DNA from: Nemopilema nomurai
Lineage: Eukaryota > Cnidaria > Scyphozoa > Rhizostomeae > Rhizostomatidae
Length of the DNA stretch: 64,000 bases
Direction: 5' to 3'
Assembly: GCA_003864495.1 (NCBI GenBank)
Contig: ML133428.1
Span: 2,232,001 to 2,296,000 of the forward strand
In this document: positions 36,901 to 45,026 of the stretch, in pieces
Position numbering within the stretch: position 1 is the stretch's first letter
Layout: every line of letters begins with the position of its first letter
Notes under the pieces: generated by a model
What the model saw: the letters and a program-made list of their open reading frames with translations, nothing else
What the model was told of the DNA's origin: nothing
Database searches by the model: none
Position numbers and translations under genes: made by a program

Positions 36901-39900
36901 ACTGGTTCGTTACACTGACTTGAATATTCCGGAAGGAACACCAAGAAATCGAAAGAATTATTCTTGATTATGTAGCCTGTTTGATTATTTAGTTATGTAG
37001 CTTGATTGTGTTATCCATAAAAACCATTCCAAACTTTATCTTAAGTTTTTGCTTAATGGAGATGCTTTATGAACGATTTAAGTAGGTCTTTTAGTAACTA
37101 AAATGATACACCGAATAAAGGTCCTAATTTCTATCAAGTAAGAGTTTTTTCATTGCACGAATAAGTCGACGACCGAATGAGTTTGAGATTGTTTGAAAAC
37201 CCTGATTTGTAATCCACTGAAGGATATTTATTATACAAAAAACTTTGGTGATCTTTGTAATATTATTCTTATATTTGCTTCTGTTTAGATAAAGGAGTAT
37301 GTGGTGAGATGCCTCAGTAAAATATGGAACGTCAAATACAGTAACATTCATTGTGCGGCTAACATGCTCTCTGGACTCAGCGAATATCACGTAAGCTCAT
37401 CTTTGTTTGGCATTTCGCGATCAGAAACTAATTTCAAAGGCTTGGTCGCGCTTTATTTTGATTATTAATCCTCGATTGAGATTATTTGATTCATATAGAG
37501 CAGTTTCAGTGATTTCTCAAACTTGGTGAGTCTGATATGATTGCAGGAAATATATTGCGGTTGTGATGGCATTCATTTGATAACTTGTTATTACTTAAAG
37601 TAAAATGTATGAATAAAGAATAACGAAATATGAAGTAAAACGTGAATTTTGAAATAAAACATAAAATGAGAAATAAAGTACGTAACATAAAATCTGAAAT
37701 AGAATTTTAAATGTGGAATAGAATATGAATTATGAAATGTAATCTATGATGGGTATGATATCTATGATGGTGAAATAAAATGCGGAACACGAGATAAAAT
37801 ATACATTAGGTTATCAATTGCTATCATCGTTATGAAATCTCAAGAAGATGTTTCTTGCCACTGTTCCTGTCACGTTTCCTCGCATACCCGCTTTTTTCAT
37901 AGCGTTCTTTAACCGTAATTTTTCAGGTATTTTTCTGAATTTGTTCAATTCTAAGTTTGAGTTTTCCCGTTATGCAAAAAGATCACTTATTATTCACGCA
38001 CCTCTGCCCTTGGATGTACAATATCAAAGGGAGGAATTAATCTAAGGAAGTCTGGAAGAAATGTTATTTAGAGGGCAGAGTAAGGGGGTTGAACTGTTTT
38101 TCCTAACAAATTCGAATCCGGGTTGTCTACTTTCTTGGGTCTATCGTGGCCTTGGCCAGACCTATAACGAACTATTCGTCCAGTGGTGAAAACGTAAACG
38201 TACATTCTGGCAGCGTTGATGGAACGCTTTAGTTACTGTTGGCTCTGATTCTCCTGCAGGAAGAGGTCGGTGTGTATGTTGTGGATGAAGTTATTGAATG
38301 CATTCGGCTAGGAATGGAGGTGAGCATTATAGGCTGCTTGTTTATTTTCGTTTTTTGGACAGATCAAAGTGCCAGCAGCAAAATTCAATTTCCCCTTTAC
38401 CCGAACGCACCCCATTCTTTGTGGAAAGACAGTTTCGTCTTTTTCTAGGGCTACTCTAAAATTGGGGTGTGAAGTGGCGTCGATTGGTCGATTTTAACCA
38501 ATCATACGCTTGTCACTCTCTAGTGTTTTCGATCCGCAACTGGCTATTTATTGTGTCAGCGTTTGGTTATTTTCCGACGTTTGCATACTCGGAGGAGTTT
38601 CATACGGAAAAGAGCTTTAATTATGCGAAAACTAGTGAGATTTTGAAGAAGTGCTATCGTGAAGTTTTGTACACTAACACTTGTTGACATTCCCCCGAAC
38701 AGTAAGCATTGGCATTTGGACGATGACAAGCTAGGGTATCTAAAAGATTTTGCTGTAGAACTGGCTGTTGAATCTTTTGTTGCTGCATCAAGGCAATTAA
38801 GGAAGGTTGCTTATTCGTCTAGCTTTTACTCTATGCGTCTATGGTGGCAAATTTGACTGACCTGATAACAGGCCTAATATCCCAAAAGTAAACAACCTCC
38901 ATCGTTCCAGAAGTTTACTATAATTATCATTAAAATGAACTGAATTATACAGGAATCAGTATTGTGACTAGATCTTCCTGAATACTAGACTCAAAGAAAG
39001 CCCACTATCATGAATCAGAAAGTCATATAATTTGGCCTTTTAGTGACGTTAAGTGGAACTTGTTTCTTTCATTTGCAGATCAACATCCCAAAGCTTAATC
39101 AACAACGGATCAGCATGATCAAGTACCTTGGAGAGCTTTTCAATTACCAGCTGGTTGAGTCTGACGTCATTTTCTCCACCTTCTATTCACTTATATCCTT
39201 TGGAAATGCAGTGGACGGTAAGAATATGAGATATTCCACTAGGAAGTATCTGCAGTTTTGGCGTACGATGTGACAGCGTTTTAAGGTTGAATACATGCTT
39301 TTGAAGCAAAACTCATTGATCTATAAATCTAGTATTGATTTGGAGGGGAAAGTAGAGATTCGAATTTAAAATGGCAGCCTAAATTTAAGAAATGACGAAA
39401 ACTTGTAGTTTGGCTGAACAATTTTGACTGAAATTGGAGATAGTAGCTCTGATTTTACGTTTGCTCTGCATCTTACCGTCCTATTGTCCATTTAGCATCC
39501 ACATAAATATACAAGTGCTATGGCTATCCAGTTTCTCATGACAATGATGGGTTCCCAAATAAGGCACATGGAAAAGTGCTTGACAATAGAATCGGAATAA
39601 ACAGCACTGCACCAAAGAATTTTGATAAGGAAACCGTACTGCAATTTCTTACCTTGGCTTTATAGGCATCTAGTTTGTGGTGATTTACTCTACTATCATA
39701 TTATATTTATCTATGCTGATGAGCTAAGAAGCAAGTGCGTGTCAGTCTACAACCAATGCCCTGTAACCCTTTAACATGCACAGATGGCTCTTTCCGTCTA
39801 AGCCTAGCTTCTCGACCCAATGGGTGCGTACGATTTTATGATTGCGAGCCTCCTTCACATAAGCATTAGCGTATTTCATTCATGTATAGTCCATCGTATA

Positions 39901-42900
39901 CACTATTCAAAGATCGTCTTGTGTGTCATATTTCAGGGACACTTTCGGAGATGGATCCACCGGAGCATCTGTTCAGGATTCGCCTTATATGCATCCTCCT
40001 TGACAGCTGTGGCCAGTATTTCGACCGAGGGTTGACCAAAAAGAAATTAGATTATTTCCTTGTTTACTTTCAGGTACATCTTCATCCTAAAATGAATTTA
40101 CCTTCCACTTAAGATGAAGCTTCTTGTAACTAGTTCATTCTAAAAAAATATTTCTCCCCTTATGCATGTTTTTTTTAAATATGAATTTTAATCATTATTA
40201 TATTTGGTTTTGGTGTTATTCATTATTTTGTATTTAGAAACAATGGCAGCAACATCATAATAGTTGCATTCATGTGTCTTCAAGTCTTCTCATTGAAATA
40301 ATTTTCATAAAAAAGTCGTTTCGACAGGTTCACAGAATTCATTTCCCACCCACTGTTAAACGATAAGGTGATAGCAAGTGGAAACTTTACTGTAAGACTG
40401 TATTAACTTAAAAAACTTTAATTTATTGGAGTAGTTAATTTACTGTTAAAATTACATCAGCCAAAATGTGATCTGTCCTGTTTATCTAGTGTTACATTTG
40501 GCGAAAGAAGCAGAGTGGAATTTGGAATGAAAAGTGCCCATTTCCCCGTGACCTCGATTACATGATATCAGACACATTGGAATCATTGAGACCCAAAATG
40601 ACCGCCTATGCGACTGCGGAAGAAGCTTTCAAGGCTGCGGAGGAGATTGACAAGGAATGCCAAGAAAAGATTGGTAAGTTTGGCATCAGGATTCGAGGGC
40701 GTATTTGTATTTATATTTATGACACTTTATCGGATGATACATAAATCTAATATCATTGTTCGCCAGAATCAGAGAAATAGATAAACGAGTCATTGATTTG
40801 TCATTTTTCCTAGTCATTGAAATTTTGTCATGAATTATTTTCAACGTGACAAGATCTTAACATTTAGAGCATATTTTCGCTAACGTCCTGAATATGATTA
40901 AGCTTTTTCTGGTGAAAATGACATACCCCATCTCATCTGCGCAAATGTTCGTTGTTGTAGCTGTTATCAAAACATACCTGTGTGTAGTTGATTGGGAAGT
41001 ATTAACGCCTGAAGATTAGTCCAAGCAAACTTTATTGGAAGGGGAGCTGCTTGAATTGCTTTGTAAAGACCTATTTGTATGCTAAAGGTGTTAGGCACTT
41101 TATCAAGACGAGTGATTAAAGTTGTAAATGATTTCCCAATATCCAATGTATTGGTTGGATTGTATTTAGACACTAGACCAAGGAAGAAAAAGGCTTCTAG
41201 AATGTTTTATTTTGCCAGCATATAAATCCAAATGCCACAAATAAATTTGCAACAGAGGCCAAGAGCATTTTCTTTCTCTTTCTAGTCAGTATCTTATCTT
41301 TGCACGAAGAAAGTGCCCCGGAGGCAATACCAAAAGCGAATATTGACCCAACATTGGTTCCCCTGCCTTCTTTGGAATTATCGGGAACTTCATTGGGAGA
41401 CTCAGTATGCTCCATGTCGCCATCCTTTAAATCGCAGTCATCCTCTGGGGAGGAGGATGAATGTGAATCAGACTACATAAGTGGCGACGACTTGGTAGAG
41501 GATCAAAACGAGGCTGCAGATGGAAATATATTTGAAATGGAGACGGATGAGAATGTAAGAATAGATCGATCTTTTTTGTTTATAAATGTGGATGCGCAAT
41601 TGAGTAGCTACAGTGGAGGATCGATGACTTTTTTTGTGTACGAAGGATTGAGTACACTATGTAGTGGGTCGAGGGGAACGCATACATATATATATGTATA
41701 TATATATAGAGACGCTTTTCCGTAACTTTTTTGGTATGCAAGGCACGCTCGTTTTCCTGTAATTACGGTACCGATTTCTTTTGTTTCCGACCACGAAATG
41801 ACGTTGACTCAACCTCATTACGAAGTCAATGATGCAAACAAGTATTGTATCATTGCCAGAAGGGAAGTTGGCGCGGCTTTTCGCAAAAACAATCAATCCT
41901 TTGTAAAAGAAGATGCGGATATTGTGGCAATAAAAGCTTTGATTGGCGAAACACAGGTGGTATTGTAGTGTGGAATCTATTAAGGAAATCGTGTTGACTG
42001 GAAATTTGTGATTCTACGCACGGGGAAAAGCTTCTAGAAACGTTAACTAGAACAGCTTCTACTGATAATGCGTATGCGTAGAATAGCATTTGGAAGGCCC
42101 TGTGTTCAGTGGGCGTAGCAGATGCTATGAAACTGCCGATAAAGCATCAACAGAGTAACTGCATTTCTCGTACACAGTGACAGGATACCTATGTTTATGT
42201 TGTGTTCTCAATATGGCCTGATTACATCTGCATGTGTTGGTGCAAAAGAATTTTCCTGATTGCCAAGTGACCATTTTCTCGGTCCAGTTTAATGCTTTTT
42301 CTGCCATTATGCTTCAGGATAGACACGCTGGCCTTGGCATTAACTTAAGTTCATAAATGACGCAACTAGAGAATCGTTGACAATATTAAGTTTGATTGTT
42401 GCATTTGCTCATACGCTGAAGATTATCTGCGACATTTTTTTCAAGGTTAAGCTGAAAGAAGGGCCCAAGATCGTAGAATCTGTTGATGATAAAGATTTCT
42501 GCTCAGCATTTGACAAAATGATGAGTGACAGTTTTCAGGGTAGGCTGACTGAAGCAATGAAGTCTACGGCAGTAGATATTGCCATTCCAATGCACCTCAA
42601 AGGTATGCGTTTGCAGTGCATGCATTGCAGTTTATTATACCTTGCCTTTGCTGCAACAAGCTGATATGTCCCCCCCCCCCCCAGTCTTCCTTAGTCTCTT
42701 GAATGCTCTTCGCATGACTCTTGTCATCACTTGAAGTGCTTTCTCTTTTTTCATTCTTCTCTTTTTTCATTCTTCTCTTCTTTTCATTCTTTTCCTTTTT
42801 TCTTTTTTCTCTTTCTTCTTCTCTCCTCTTCTTCTCTCTTCTTCTCTCTTCTTCATTCTTCCCTTTTTTTCATTCTTCTCTTTTTTTCATTCTTCACTTT

Positions 42901-45026
42901 TTTCATTCTTCTCTTTTTTTCATACTTCTCTTTTTTTTCATTCTTCCCTTTTTTTTCTTTTTTTCTTTTTTCACTTTCTTCACTTTCTCCTTCTTCTATT
43001 TTCTTCCTTTTTTCTCCTTCTTCTCTTTCTTCTTCTTTTTCTCTTTACACTTTTTCTTCTTTACCTGGCGTTTGATTTACTTTCTTCAACTCCATCACCC
43101 ACCACAATCGTTGAGGTTAGTATGGAATGTACAGAAATTCATTTTCTTTGTTATCATTGCTTGTAAGGGTAAGACAGATATAATCATTTTCAAGGGAAAG
43201 GCAAGAAGCAGCAAATAGAGGAGAATCCGGAAAGCGTCAAATTTGTGTTAATGTTGAAGAAAGGAAACAAGCAGCAGTTCAAGGACCTGAACATCCCCGT
43301 GACGGAGAACCTTGCTGCCAACATACGGGACAAGCAGGTCGCAGAACGAGCCGAGCATGAGGAAATGAAGAGGCTTGTGCTGGATTACAACCAGAGGCAG
43401 GAAGAAGAGGCCTTCAACGGTGAGCAGATTACTTCCGGGTTTGGCAGCCCGCTCGTTGAAATTCCGAGAATTTTCCCAGCACACCAGCGATGAACTTGTG
43501 CTTGACTGATCAAATCTTCCTTCCAATCACGTTTTATTACGCACGAGCTTTTTATGATTTGATTTGATTTGATACCGAAGTCTTTCAAATAGGTAGACCT
43601 TTTTAATAAAGATAGGACCTGCTCGATATGTTTATTAGAATCAGGACTTGCACTACCAATAATTCTTCTCGACATTCTTGTCTTTTCCGCAGTCTATTTC
43701 AATTCGATGATTGGCAGGTGTCGCTTTATTTACATTTGATTATTATATTTACTTGATATCCCTTATCCAATTGTTGTTGAAATTGCTTTACATAATACAC
43801 ATTTGAATGCATTTTTGAACATCTTCAATAAGGCGCCGCCATTTTAATTAAGCTTCCGCTTTTATTCATTGCAGAAATGTTGGCGGCAAGCCAACCCACC
43901 CGCCCTGGTTACCATGGCCACCATTCGTCACGTGGTCACAGGCGCGGTCAACAGCGTTTGAGGTCGCGAGATCACGATCCAAGCTTTTTTCACTCCAGTA
44001 ACAGGTACTGACTCATTCGTTTCTCCTTTCATACAGGCTTTACTATTGCTAAGGTTCCCGCCCAACTTGATTGCTTTTGGTTGCAATCATACCTCTAGCA
44101 AGAATTGACGCGTTGATATCTTTATAGCTATAATGTGAGGTGCGAAGATATGATTCTGTTACAAATCATGTGGTATTCGTTTAAATAGGATGAATGAGTA
44201 TGTGGGGTAGGTTTAATTTCCGCAACCCAAATATTAGTTATTGCCATCAAAATAAGGCATGCCATGTCAATGCGTCGCTGCATGATTGACCAGCCCATTG
44301 ATTTCATATTATGATTCTCTTCCGAGCTCGGGTAGCCGCAAATGTTTGTGCAAATAAAAAATGTTGTTTACGCTAAACTGTCCTGTCATACTAACAATCC
44401 TCGCCATGAATCTCTATAAATTTCCAATAAGCTATCAAATAATCTTCACTTATCTATCCTCTTCATCGACCATCATAGCTATCATGTCATTAATGCCATA
44501 GCCAATTTTAAGAATAATCGATTTCATCTGCTTTAGAGTAGTCATGCTTGACAAACGTGGTACTCATTATGATCAACATGTTGTCTCTTTGCTATTTTTG
44601 TTTCTGTTCCTGCTTCCCTCTTGCTTTTTCTTTCTTTTTCAATACTTTTCTTCTTTTTTTGTTTTTCCTGTCTTTTTGTGTGCTTTTCGTAAGAATTTTG
44701 TTCTTAACTTTCTTCTGCTTTCTTTTCTACGAAATTCATTCTTATTGTTCGTCCTATATCTTTGCTACTTCATTCAATTTTTCTCTTTCCTTTTTCTTCT
44801 ACTTCTTCCCCATCTTCTTTCTCTTTCATCTTCTTCTCTTTACTTGTTCTTCTTCTTCTTTACTTGTTCTTCTTCTTCTTTACTTGTTCTTCTTCTTCTT
44901 TACTTGTTCTTCTTCTTCTTTACTTGTTCTTCTTCTTCTTTACTTGTTCTTCTCCTTCTTTACTTGTTCTTCTTCTTCTTGACTCATTTCAGCTTTTCTT
45001 GTTCAATTCTTTATAGGAAGAGATGA
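768..45026 (+). CDS. UPF2: UPF2, nonsense-mediated mRNA decay regulator (35 coding exons, 5' end not found)
   Basis: UPF2 bridges UPF1 and UPF3 in the exon-junction surveillance complex and acts mostly in the cytoplasm and perinuclear region. The spliced exons give about 1,210 residues, against 1,272 in the human protein. They run in the family order: charged N-terminus, three MIF4G domains, acidic linker, then the UPF1-binding C-terminus. Recognisable stretches include KKNTSFVKKL, HLCSLFHQRY, ENAYYYCNPP, IWNVKY, DPPEHLFRIRL, CGQYFDRG and LDYMISDTLE. The last coding exon ends RKR-stop, like the basic end of the human protein. Exon phases agree across almost every junction. The exceptions are a weak exon 3 donor and a one-base frame break inside exon 12. 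No convincing ATG exon is visible upstream of 768, so the start is probably in a small unrecognised exon or outside the window. The identification rests on family recognition and is close to certain. Confidence 0.95.
5577..5626. repeat. (TTG)n microsatellite abutting the exon 9 splice acceptor
   Basis: A run of TTG/TGT triplets continues directly into the TAG acceptor of UPF2 exon 9 at 5627. The repeat therefore replaces the usual pyrimidine tract. Confidence 0.85.
9914..12137. other. Intron sequence before the first fucosyltransferase copy
   Basis: Apart from the 121-bp MITE at 10084-10204, I see no gene. Positions 10905-11030 are an AT-rich patch of repeated GAGATTTATGA-like and ATTTATAG-like words. 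Around 12005-12045 there is a short tandem GAGGTTTTCGTGAA motif just upstream of the fucosyltransferase ATG. Confidence 0.5.
10084..10204. mobile_element. 121-bp Harbinger-like MITE with 30-bp perfect TIRs
   Basis: The ends read AGCCCAATCTCCACTAGGCG and its exact reverse complement, and the perfect inverted match extends about 30 bp on each side. The element is flanked by TTA on both sides (10081-10083 and 10205-10207). A TWA target duplication is typical of PIF/Harbinger elements. Its TIR sequence recurs at 16838-16863, which shows a dispersed family. Confidence 0.85.
12138..13372 (+). pseudogene. Alpha-1,3-fucosyltransferase (GT10) copy 1, one-base frameshift
   Basis: GT10 enzymes transfer fucose from GDP-fucose to N-acetylglucosamine-containing glycans in the Golgi. 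The ATG at 12138 gives a short cytoplasmic tail, then a signal anchor at about residues 12-27 (IVILGLFVCLLLIL), a stem, and the catalytic region. The GT10 N-lobe shows LFHGRD, WLSHENP and GIFNWLATFDR. The C-lobe shows FYLAFENDFCHDYVTEKYWE and VVPVVMGANY, followed by YCPICAALH. The gene is a single exon. Near 12846-12850 one T is missing relative to copy 2 (GAGTTGAC versus GAGTTTGAC), so the frame closes at 12851 and resumes in another frame to 13372. Adding one base would give about 411 residues, a full family length. It may be a young pseudogene or an intact gene carrying an assembly error. Confidence 0.88.
13373..14279. other. No gene recognised
   Basis: The 3' flank of fucosyltransferase copy 1. 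Sequence is AT-rich with no supported ORF, RNA gene or element. Confidence 0.45.
14280..14833. mobile_element. 554-bp TIR element with TAA duplication (Harbinger-like)
   Basis: The left end is GGGGCCCTTTACATGAGACC and the right end CTCATGTAAAGGACCCC. The imperfect inverted match covers about 25 bp and extends into related ATGAG/CATGAG words. TAA flanks both sides (14277-14279 and 14834-14836). Inside, at 14452, an ATGGCGGCAGATGATCC start opens a short reading frame that soon breaks. It is probably a decayed non-autonomous copy. Confidence 0.75.
14834..16264. other. No gene recognised
   Basis: Several short ORFs lie here (for example 15732-15935 plus and 15820-16164 minus), but none has recognisable domains or supporting context. 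Possibly old repeat remnants. Confidence 0.4.
16265..16863. mobile_element. Composite Harbinger-like element with TTA duplication
   Basis: The left end AGGCCAATCTCCATTGAGCG pairs with an inverted copy near 16775-16802, and again with the outer end GGAGATTGGGCT at 16852-16863. TTA flanks the outer boundaries (16262-16264 and 16864-16866). The outermost 25 bp match the TIR of the 121-bp MITE at 10084, so two related elements seem to be joined. An ORF at 16443-16664 (74 codons, starts MAESQSSFVLDEEIIKFL) may be the remnant of the Myb-like accessory protein some Harbinger elements carry. That last point is inference. Confidence 0.7.
17342..17747. mobile_element. 406-bp TIR element flanked by TTAA
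   Basis: The ends are GCCTGAAATACACGATCAG and its near reverse complement, flanked by TTAA at 17338-17341 and 17748-17751. A TTAA duplication fits piggyBac or Kolobok; a 3-bp TTA reading would also allow Harbinger. The interior repeats AAAACTGAT many times near both ends. A short frame starting at 17472 (MELDQETTAVLLAAS) looks like a coding remnant. The right edge abuts the BEL/Pao fragment. Confidence 0.75.
17752..18774 (-). pseudogene. BEL/Pao retrotransposon fragment (reverse transcriptase region), broken
   Basis: The minus strand encodes a BEL/Pao-type polyprotein segment. The intact frame 18774-18121 contains the protease-to-RT linker and the start of RT (PHHGVVR, KLRIVYDGSAKS, LLDVLTLLQ). 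After 18121 the RT continues with at least two frame changes: ADIEKAFLQVEI, then RFSRLPFGLRPSPSILGATI, then the active-site region LFVDDL at about 17880. Integrase, gag and LTRs were not seen nearby. The fragment ends where the TTAA-flanked MITE begins and may continue beyond it. It is a dead remnant of a retroelement, described as found. Confidence 0.88.
18775..19428. other. No gene recognised
   Basis: Sequence between the BEL/Pao fragment and fucosyltransferase copy 2. GTTCCTTATAAA-like and GGAACCTACATGTAG words occur in both orientations (about 18916-18944 and 19105-19125), suggesting a small decayed inverted repeat. No ORF is supported. Confidence 0.4.
19429..20701 (+). pseudogene. Alpha-1,3-fucosyltransferase (GT10) copy 2, one-base frameshift
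   Basis: This is a near duplicate of copy 1 over the catalytic part, but its stem is longer and different (residues about 25-75). The ATG at 19429 gives a signal anchor (LLILGLFVCLMFILYG). GT10 motifs are the same as in copy 1: LFHGRD, WLSHENP, FYLAFENDFCHDYVTEKYWE, VVPVVMGANY and YCPICAALH. Near 19901-19911 there is one extra base relative to copy 1 (CGGAACAGCAATTG against CGGAAGCAGATTG), which closes the frame at 19944. At the position where copy 1 lacks a base, copy 2 is in frame. Correcting one base gives about 423 residues. The last residues differ from copy 1 (SKRV against SNKASPG). The near identity points to recent duplication. Confidence 0.88.
20702..21644. other. No gene recognised
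   Basis: Shared 3' flank of copy 2 (plus) and copy 3 (minus), which converge here. The missing C-terminal segment of copy 3 (a YCPICAALH-like stretch) was looked for on the minus strand and not found. Confidence 0.45.
22035..22042. repeat. 8-bp target site duplication, left (CATGATGT)
   Basis: CATGATGT here is repeated exactly at 28672-28679, on the outer edges of the TIR transposon. One copy is enough for the uninterrupted fucosyltransferase frame. Confidence 0.9.
22043..24200 (+). repeat. Left terminal inverted arm of the transposon
   Basis: Inverted match to about 26110-28671. It includes two 455-bp units, a short ORF at 23435-23713 (92 codons, unrecognised, also present in the right arm), and at its inner end an antisense copy of the last 50 or so codons of the transposase-like ORF. 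A 30-bp local duplication near 24005-24035 is absent from the right arm. Confidence 0.88.
22601..23450 (+). repeat. 455-bp tandem units in left arm (two copies)
   Basis: The CCCCCGGGTCAGACATGGAG word starts at 22601 and again at 23056, exactly 455 bp apart, and the units are nearly identical. An 81-codon frame in the full units is probably non-coding and conserved only by the young age of the repeat. Confidence 0.9.
24732..26272 (+). CDS. Transposase-like protein, Cys-rich plus DDE/D-type core, frame break near 25850
   Basis: Frame 24732-25943 has two Cys clusters that look zinc-binding (LCRRCYGMAQC and CMIHRCNKC). A putative RNase H-like core follows, with acidic motifs LDDFAENY (about residue 183), YFSDGCAAQYKN (about 265) and SHGKSPCDGIGG (about 300). 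Their order and spacing suggest the three catalytic acids. A second frame, 25847-26272, overlaps and continues with GTRSYHYFEPV, ACRYDKKWWIGMV and a C-terminal end in LLIKP. This implies either a one-base frameshift near 25850 or a small intron. The 24732 frame opens at TTG, not ATG, so the N-terminus lies in an upstream exon or is lost. I do not recognise the family with confidence. The position inside TIRs with a target duplication supports a transposase role. Confidence 0.7.
26110..28671 (-). repeat. Right terminal inverted arm of the transposon
   Basis: Inverted counterpart of 22043-24200. It is longer because it has three 455-bp units (GACCCGGGGG at 27192, 27647 and 28102). Its inner end overlaps the 3' coding end of the transposase-like ORF. 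Confidence 0.88.
28672..28679. repeat. 8-bp target site duplication, right (CATGATGT)
   Basis: Exact match to 22035-22042, directly outside the right end of the transposon. Confidence 0.9.
29410..29644 (+). repeat. 235-bp dispersed repeat, copy A
   Basis: The reverse complement of this stretch is found at 41958-42190 with high similarity by eye. Shared words include GCAGTTCCATAGCATCTG, GTTCTAGTTAACGTTTCTAG and ATAGATTCCACACTACAATA. No coding potential or clear TIR was seen. It may be a SINE-like or MITE-like family. Confidence 0.85.
29645..30697. other. No gene recognised
   Basis: AT-rich intronic sequence. It contains a polypyrimidine-like stretch near 29700-29780 and no supported ORF or RNA gene. 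Confidence 0.4.
30698..31468. mobile_element. Probable Harbinger-like TIR element with TTA duplication
   Basis: TTA flanks both edges (30695-30697 and 31469-31471). The subterminal stretches CGACGCAAACTAACC on the left and GGTTAGTTCGCATCG on the right are inverted versions of each other, as are neighbouring GAACCTGGGTTA/AACCTGGTTTAG words. The TIRs are imperfect, with a length difference near the right tip. Inside, ATGGCGGATGACATGAGCA at 30867 opens a frame that is cut by the hairpin MITE at 30896. Confidence 0.55.
30896..30976. mobile_element. 81-bp hairpin MITE with 9-bp target duplication
   Basis: Nearly the whole element is one foldback. The 30-base left arm starts TACCCTGGGTACCAGACC, and the right arm ends GGTCTAGTACCCAGGGTA, with a loop of about 20 bases. 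The 9-bp direct repeat GCTGATATT flanks it (30887-30895 and 30977-30985). A 9-bp duplication fits Mutator-like elements. Confidence 0.85.
31469..32334. other. No gene recognised
   Basis: Short ORFs such as 31930-32184 (plus) have no identifiable domain and no homologous neighbours. A TTGTTGTTGCTGTTG microsatellite-like patch lies near 31845-31880. Confidence 0.4.
32335..32620. repeat. Degenerate minisatellite of GTGATNACTGYGAT-type units
   Basis: About 280 bp consists of variants of AGTGATTACTGCGATTATAGTGATC repeated irregularly, just upstream of UPF2 exon 17. An ORF on the minus strand (32635-32450) is only the repeat read as Ile/Val/Thr codons. Confidence 0.85.
32719..36302 (+). CDS. UPF2: UPF2 exons 17-24: acidic segment and MIF4G domain 2
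   Basis: Exons: 32719-32799, 33204-33316, 33690-33775, 34227-34335, 34888-34945, 35227-35282, 35823-35939, 36201-36302. Exon 17 encodes an Asp-rich linker (DDDFMDDFSDDDMDD). From exon 18 the MIF4G-2 repeat is clear: CVNRDFIDQ, MKMNRKDNRKKLIRTLF, LDLLPFYGRLVATL, GDFRFH, TVRFIGELTKF, HHNIEMACHLLETCGRFL and ENAYYYCNPP. The exon 16 to exon 17 junction (phase 1, C plus TC) joins in frame across the 22.8 kb guest-filled intron. All phases in this block are mutually consistent, with no frame breaks. Confidence 0.93.
33528..33637. repeat. CT-rich minisatellite, about 15-bp units
   Basis: About seven units of CCTCCTCCCCTCTWC with T/A variation. It lies in the UPF2 intron before exon 19. Confidence 0.9.
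36688..40673 (+). CDS. UPF2: UPF2 exons 25-30: MIF4G domain 3 (UPF3-binding region)
   Basis: Exons: 36688-36813, 37289-37390, 38260-38319, 39079-39217, 39937-40073, 40490-40673. They encode RPPMQEYIRKLLYKDLSK, EKVLRQMRKLSW, IWNVKYSNIHCAANMLSGL, VVDEVIECIRLGME, IKYLGELFNYQLVES, DPPEHLFRIRL, CGQYFDRGLTKKKLDYFLVY and LDYMISDTLESLRPKM. In the family this third MIF4G domain docks UPF3 and the SMG1 complex; that role is taken from known homologues. No frame disruption was seen, and every boundary has GT and AG. Confidence 0.93.
41286..45026 (+). CDS. UPF2: UPF2 exons 31-35: acidic linker and UPF1-binding C-terminus
   Basis: Exons: 41286-41554, 42446-42602, 43201-43419 (possible alternative start at 43195), 43875-44004, 45017-45026. 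Exon 31 encodes a Ser/Glu/Asp-rich linker (SSSGEEDECESDYISGDD). Exons 32-33 match the UPF1-binding region: FCSAFDKMMSDSF, VDIAIPMHLK, VKFVLMLKKGNKQQFKDL, and RLVLDYNQRQEEEAF. Exon 34 is basic, with Arg, His and Gly. The final coding exon has only 10 coding bases (end of an Arg codon, then Lys-Arg-stop) and is preceded by a long pyrimidine tract of 20-bp repeats. A possible AATAAA at about 45856 lies in the 3' flank. Confidence 0.9.
41958..42190 (-). repeat. 235-bp dispersed repeat, copy B (inverted)
   Basis: Reverse complement of 29410-29644, located in the UPF2 intron between exons 31 and 32. The two copies are 12.3 kb apart and differ by scattered substitutions and a few small indels. Confidence 0.85.
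42667..43062. repeat. Poly(C) run and 330-bp polypyrimidine tract
   Basis: A run of 12-14 C at about 42668-42681 is followed, from about 42733, by some 330 bases of almost pure C/T made of TTCATTCTTCTCTTTTT-like words. The long Phe/Ser ORFs here are artefacts of composition. It lies in the UPF2 intron before exon 33. Confidence 0.9.
44580..44995. repeat. Polypyrimidine tract with seven 20-bp tandem repeats
   Basis: Units of TACTTGTTCTTCTTCTTCTT run exactly from 44841 to 44980, with one T-to-C variant in the sixth. They sit within a longer pyrimidine-rich stretch. The tract ends about 20 bases before the acceptor of the tiny last UPF2 coding exon at 45017. Confidence 0.93.

Noticed and set aside
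42721..43218. Long Phe/Ser/Leu-rich ORFs
   Set aside because: They arise from the polypyrimidine tract in a UPF2 intron, are open in more than one frame, and lack complexity expected of protein.
44544..45016. Leu/Phe-rich ORFs in three overlapping frames
   Set aside because: A product of the 20-bp CT repeat. Only the last 10 bases before 45026 are coding, as the end of UPF2.
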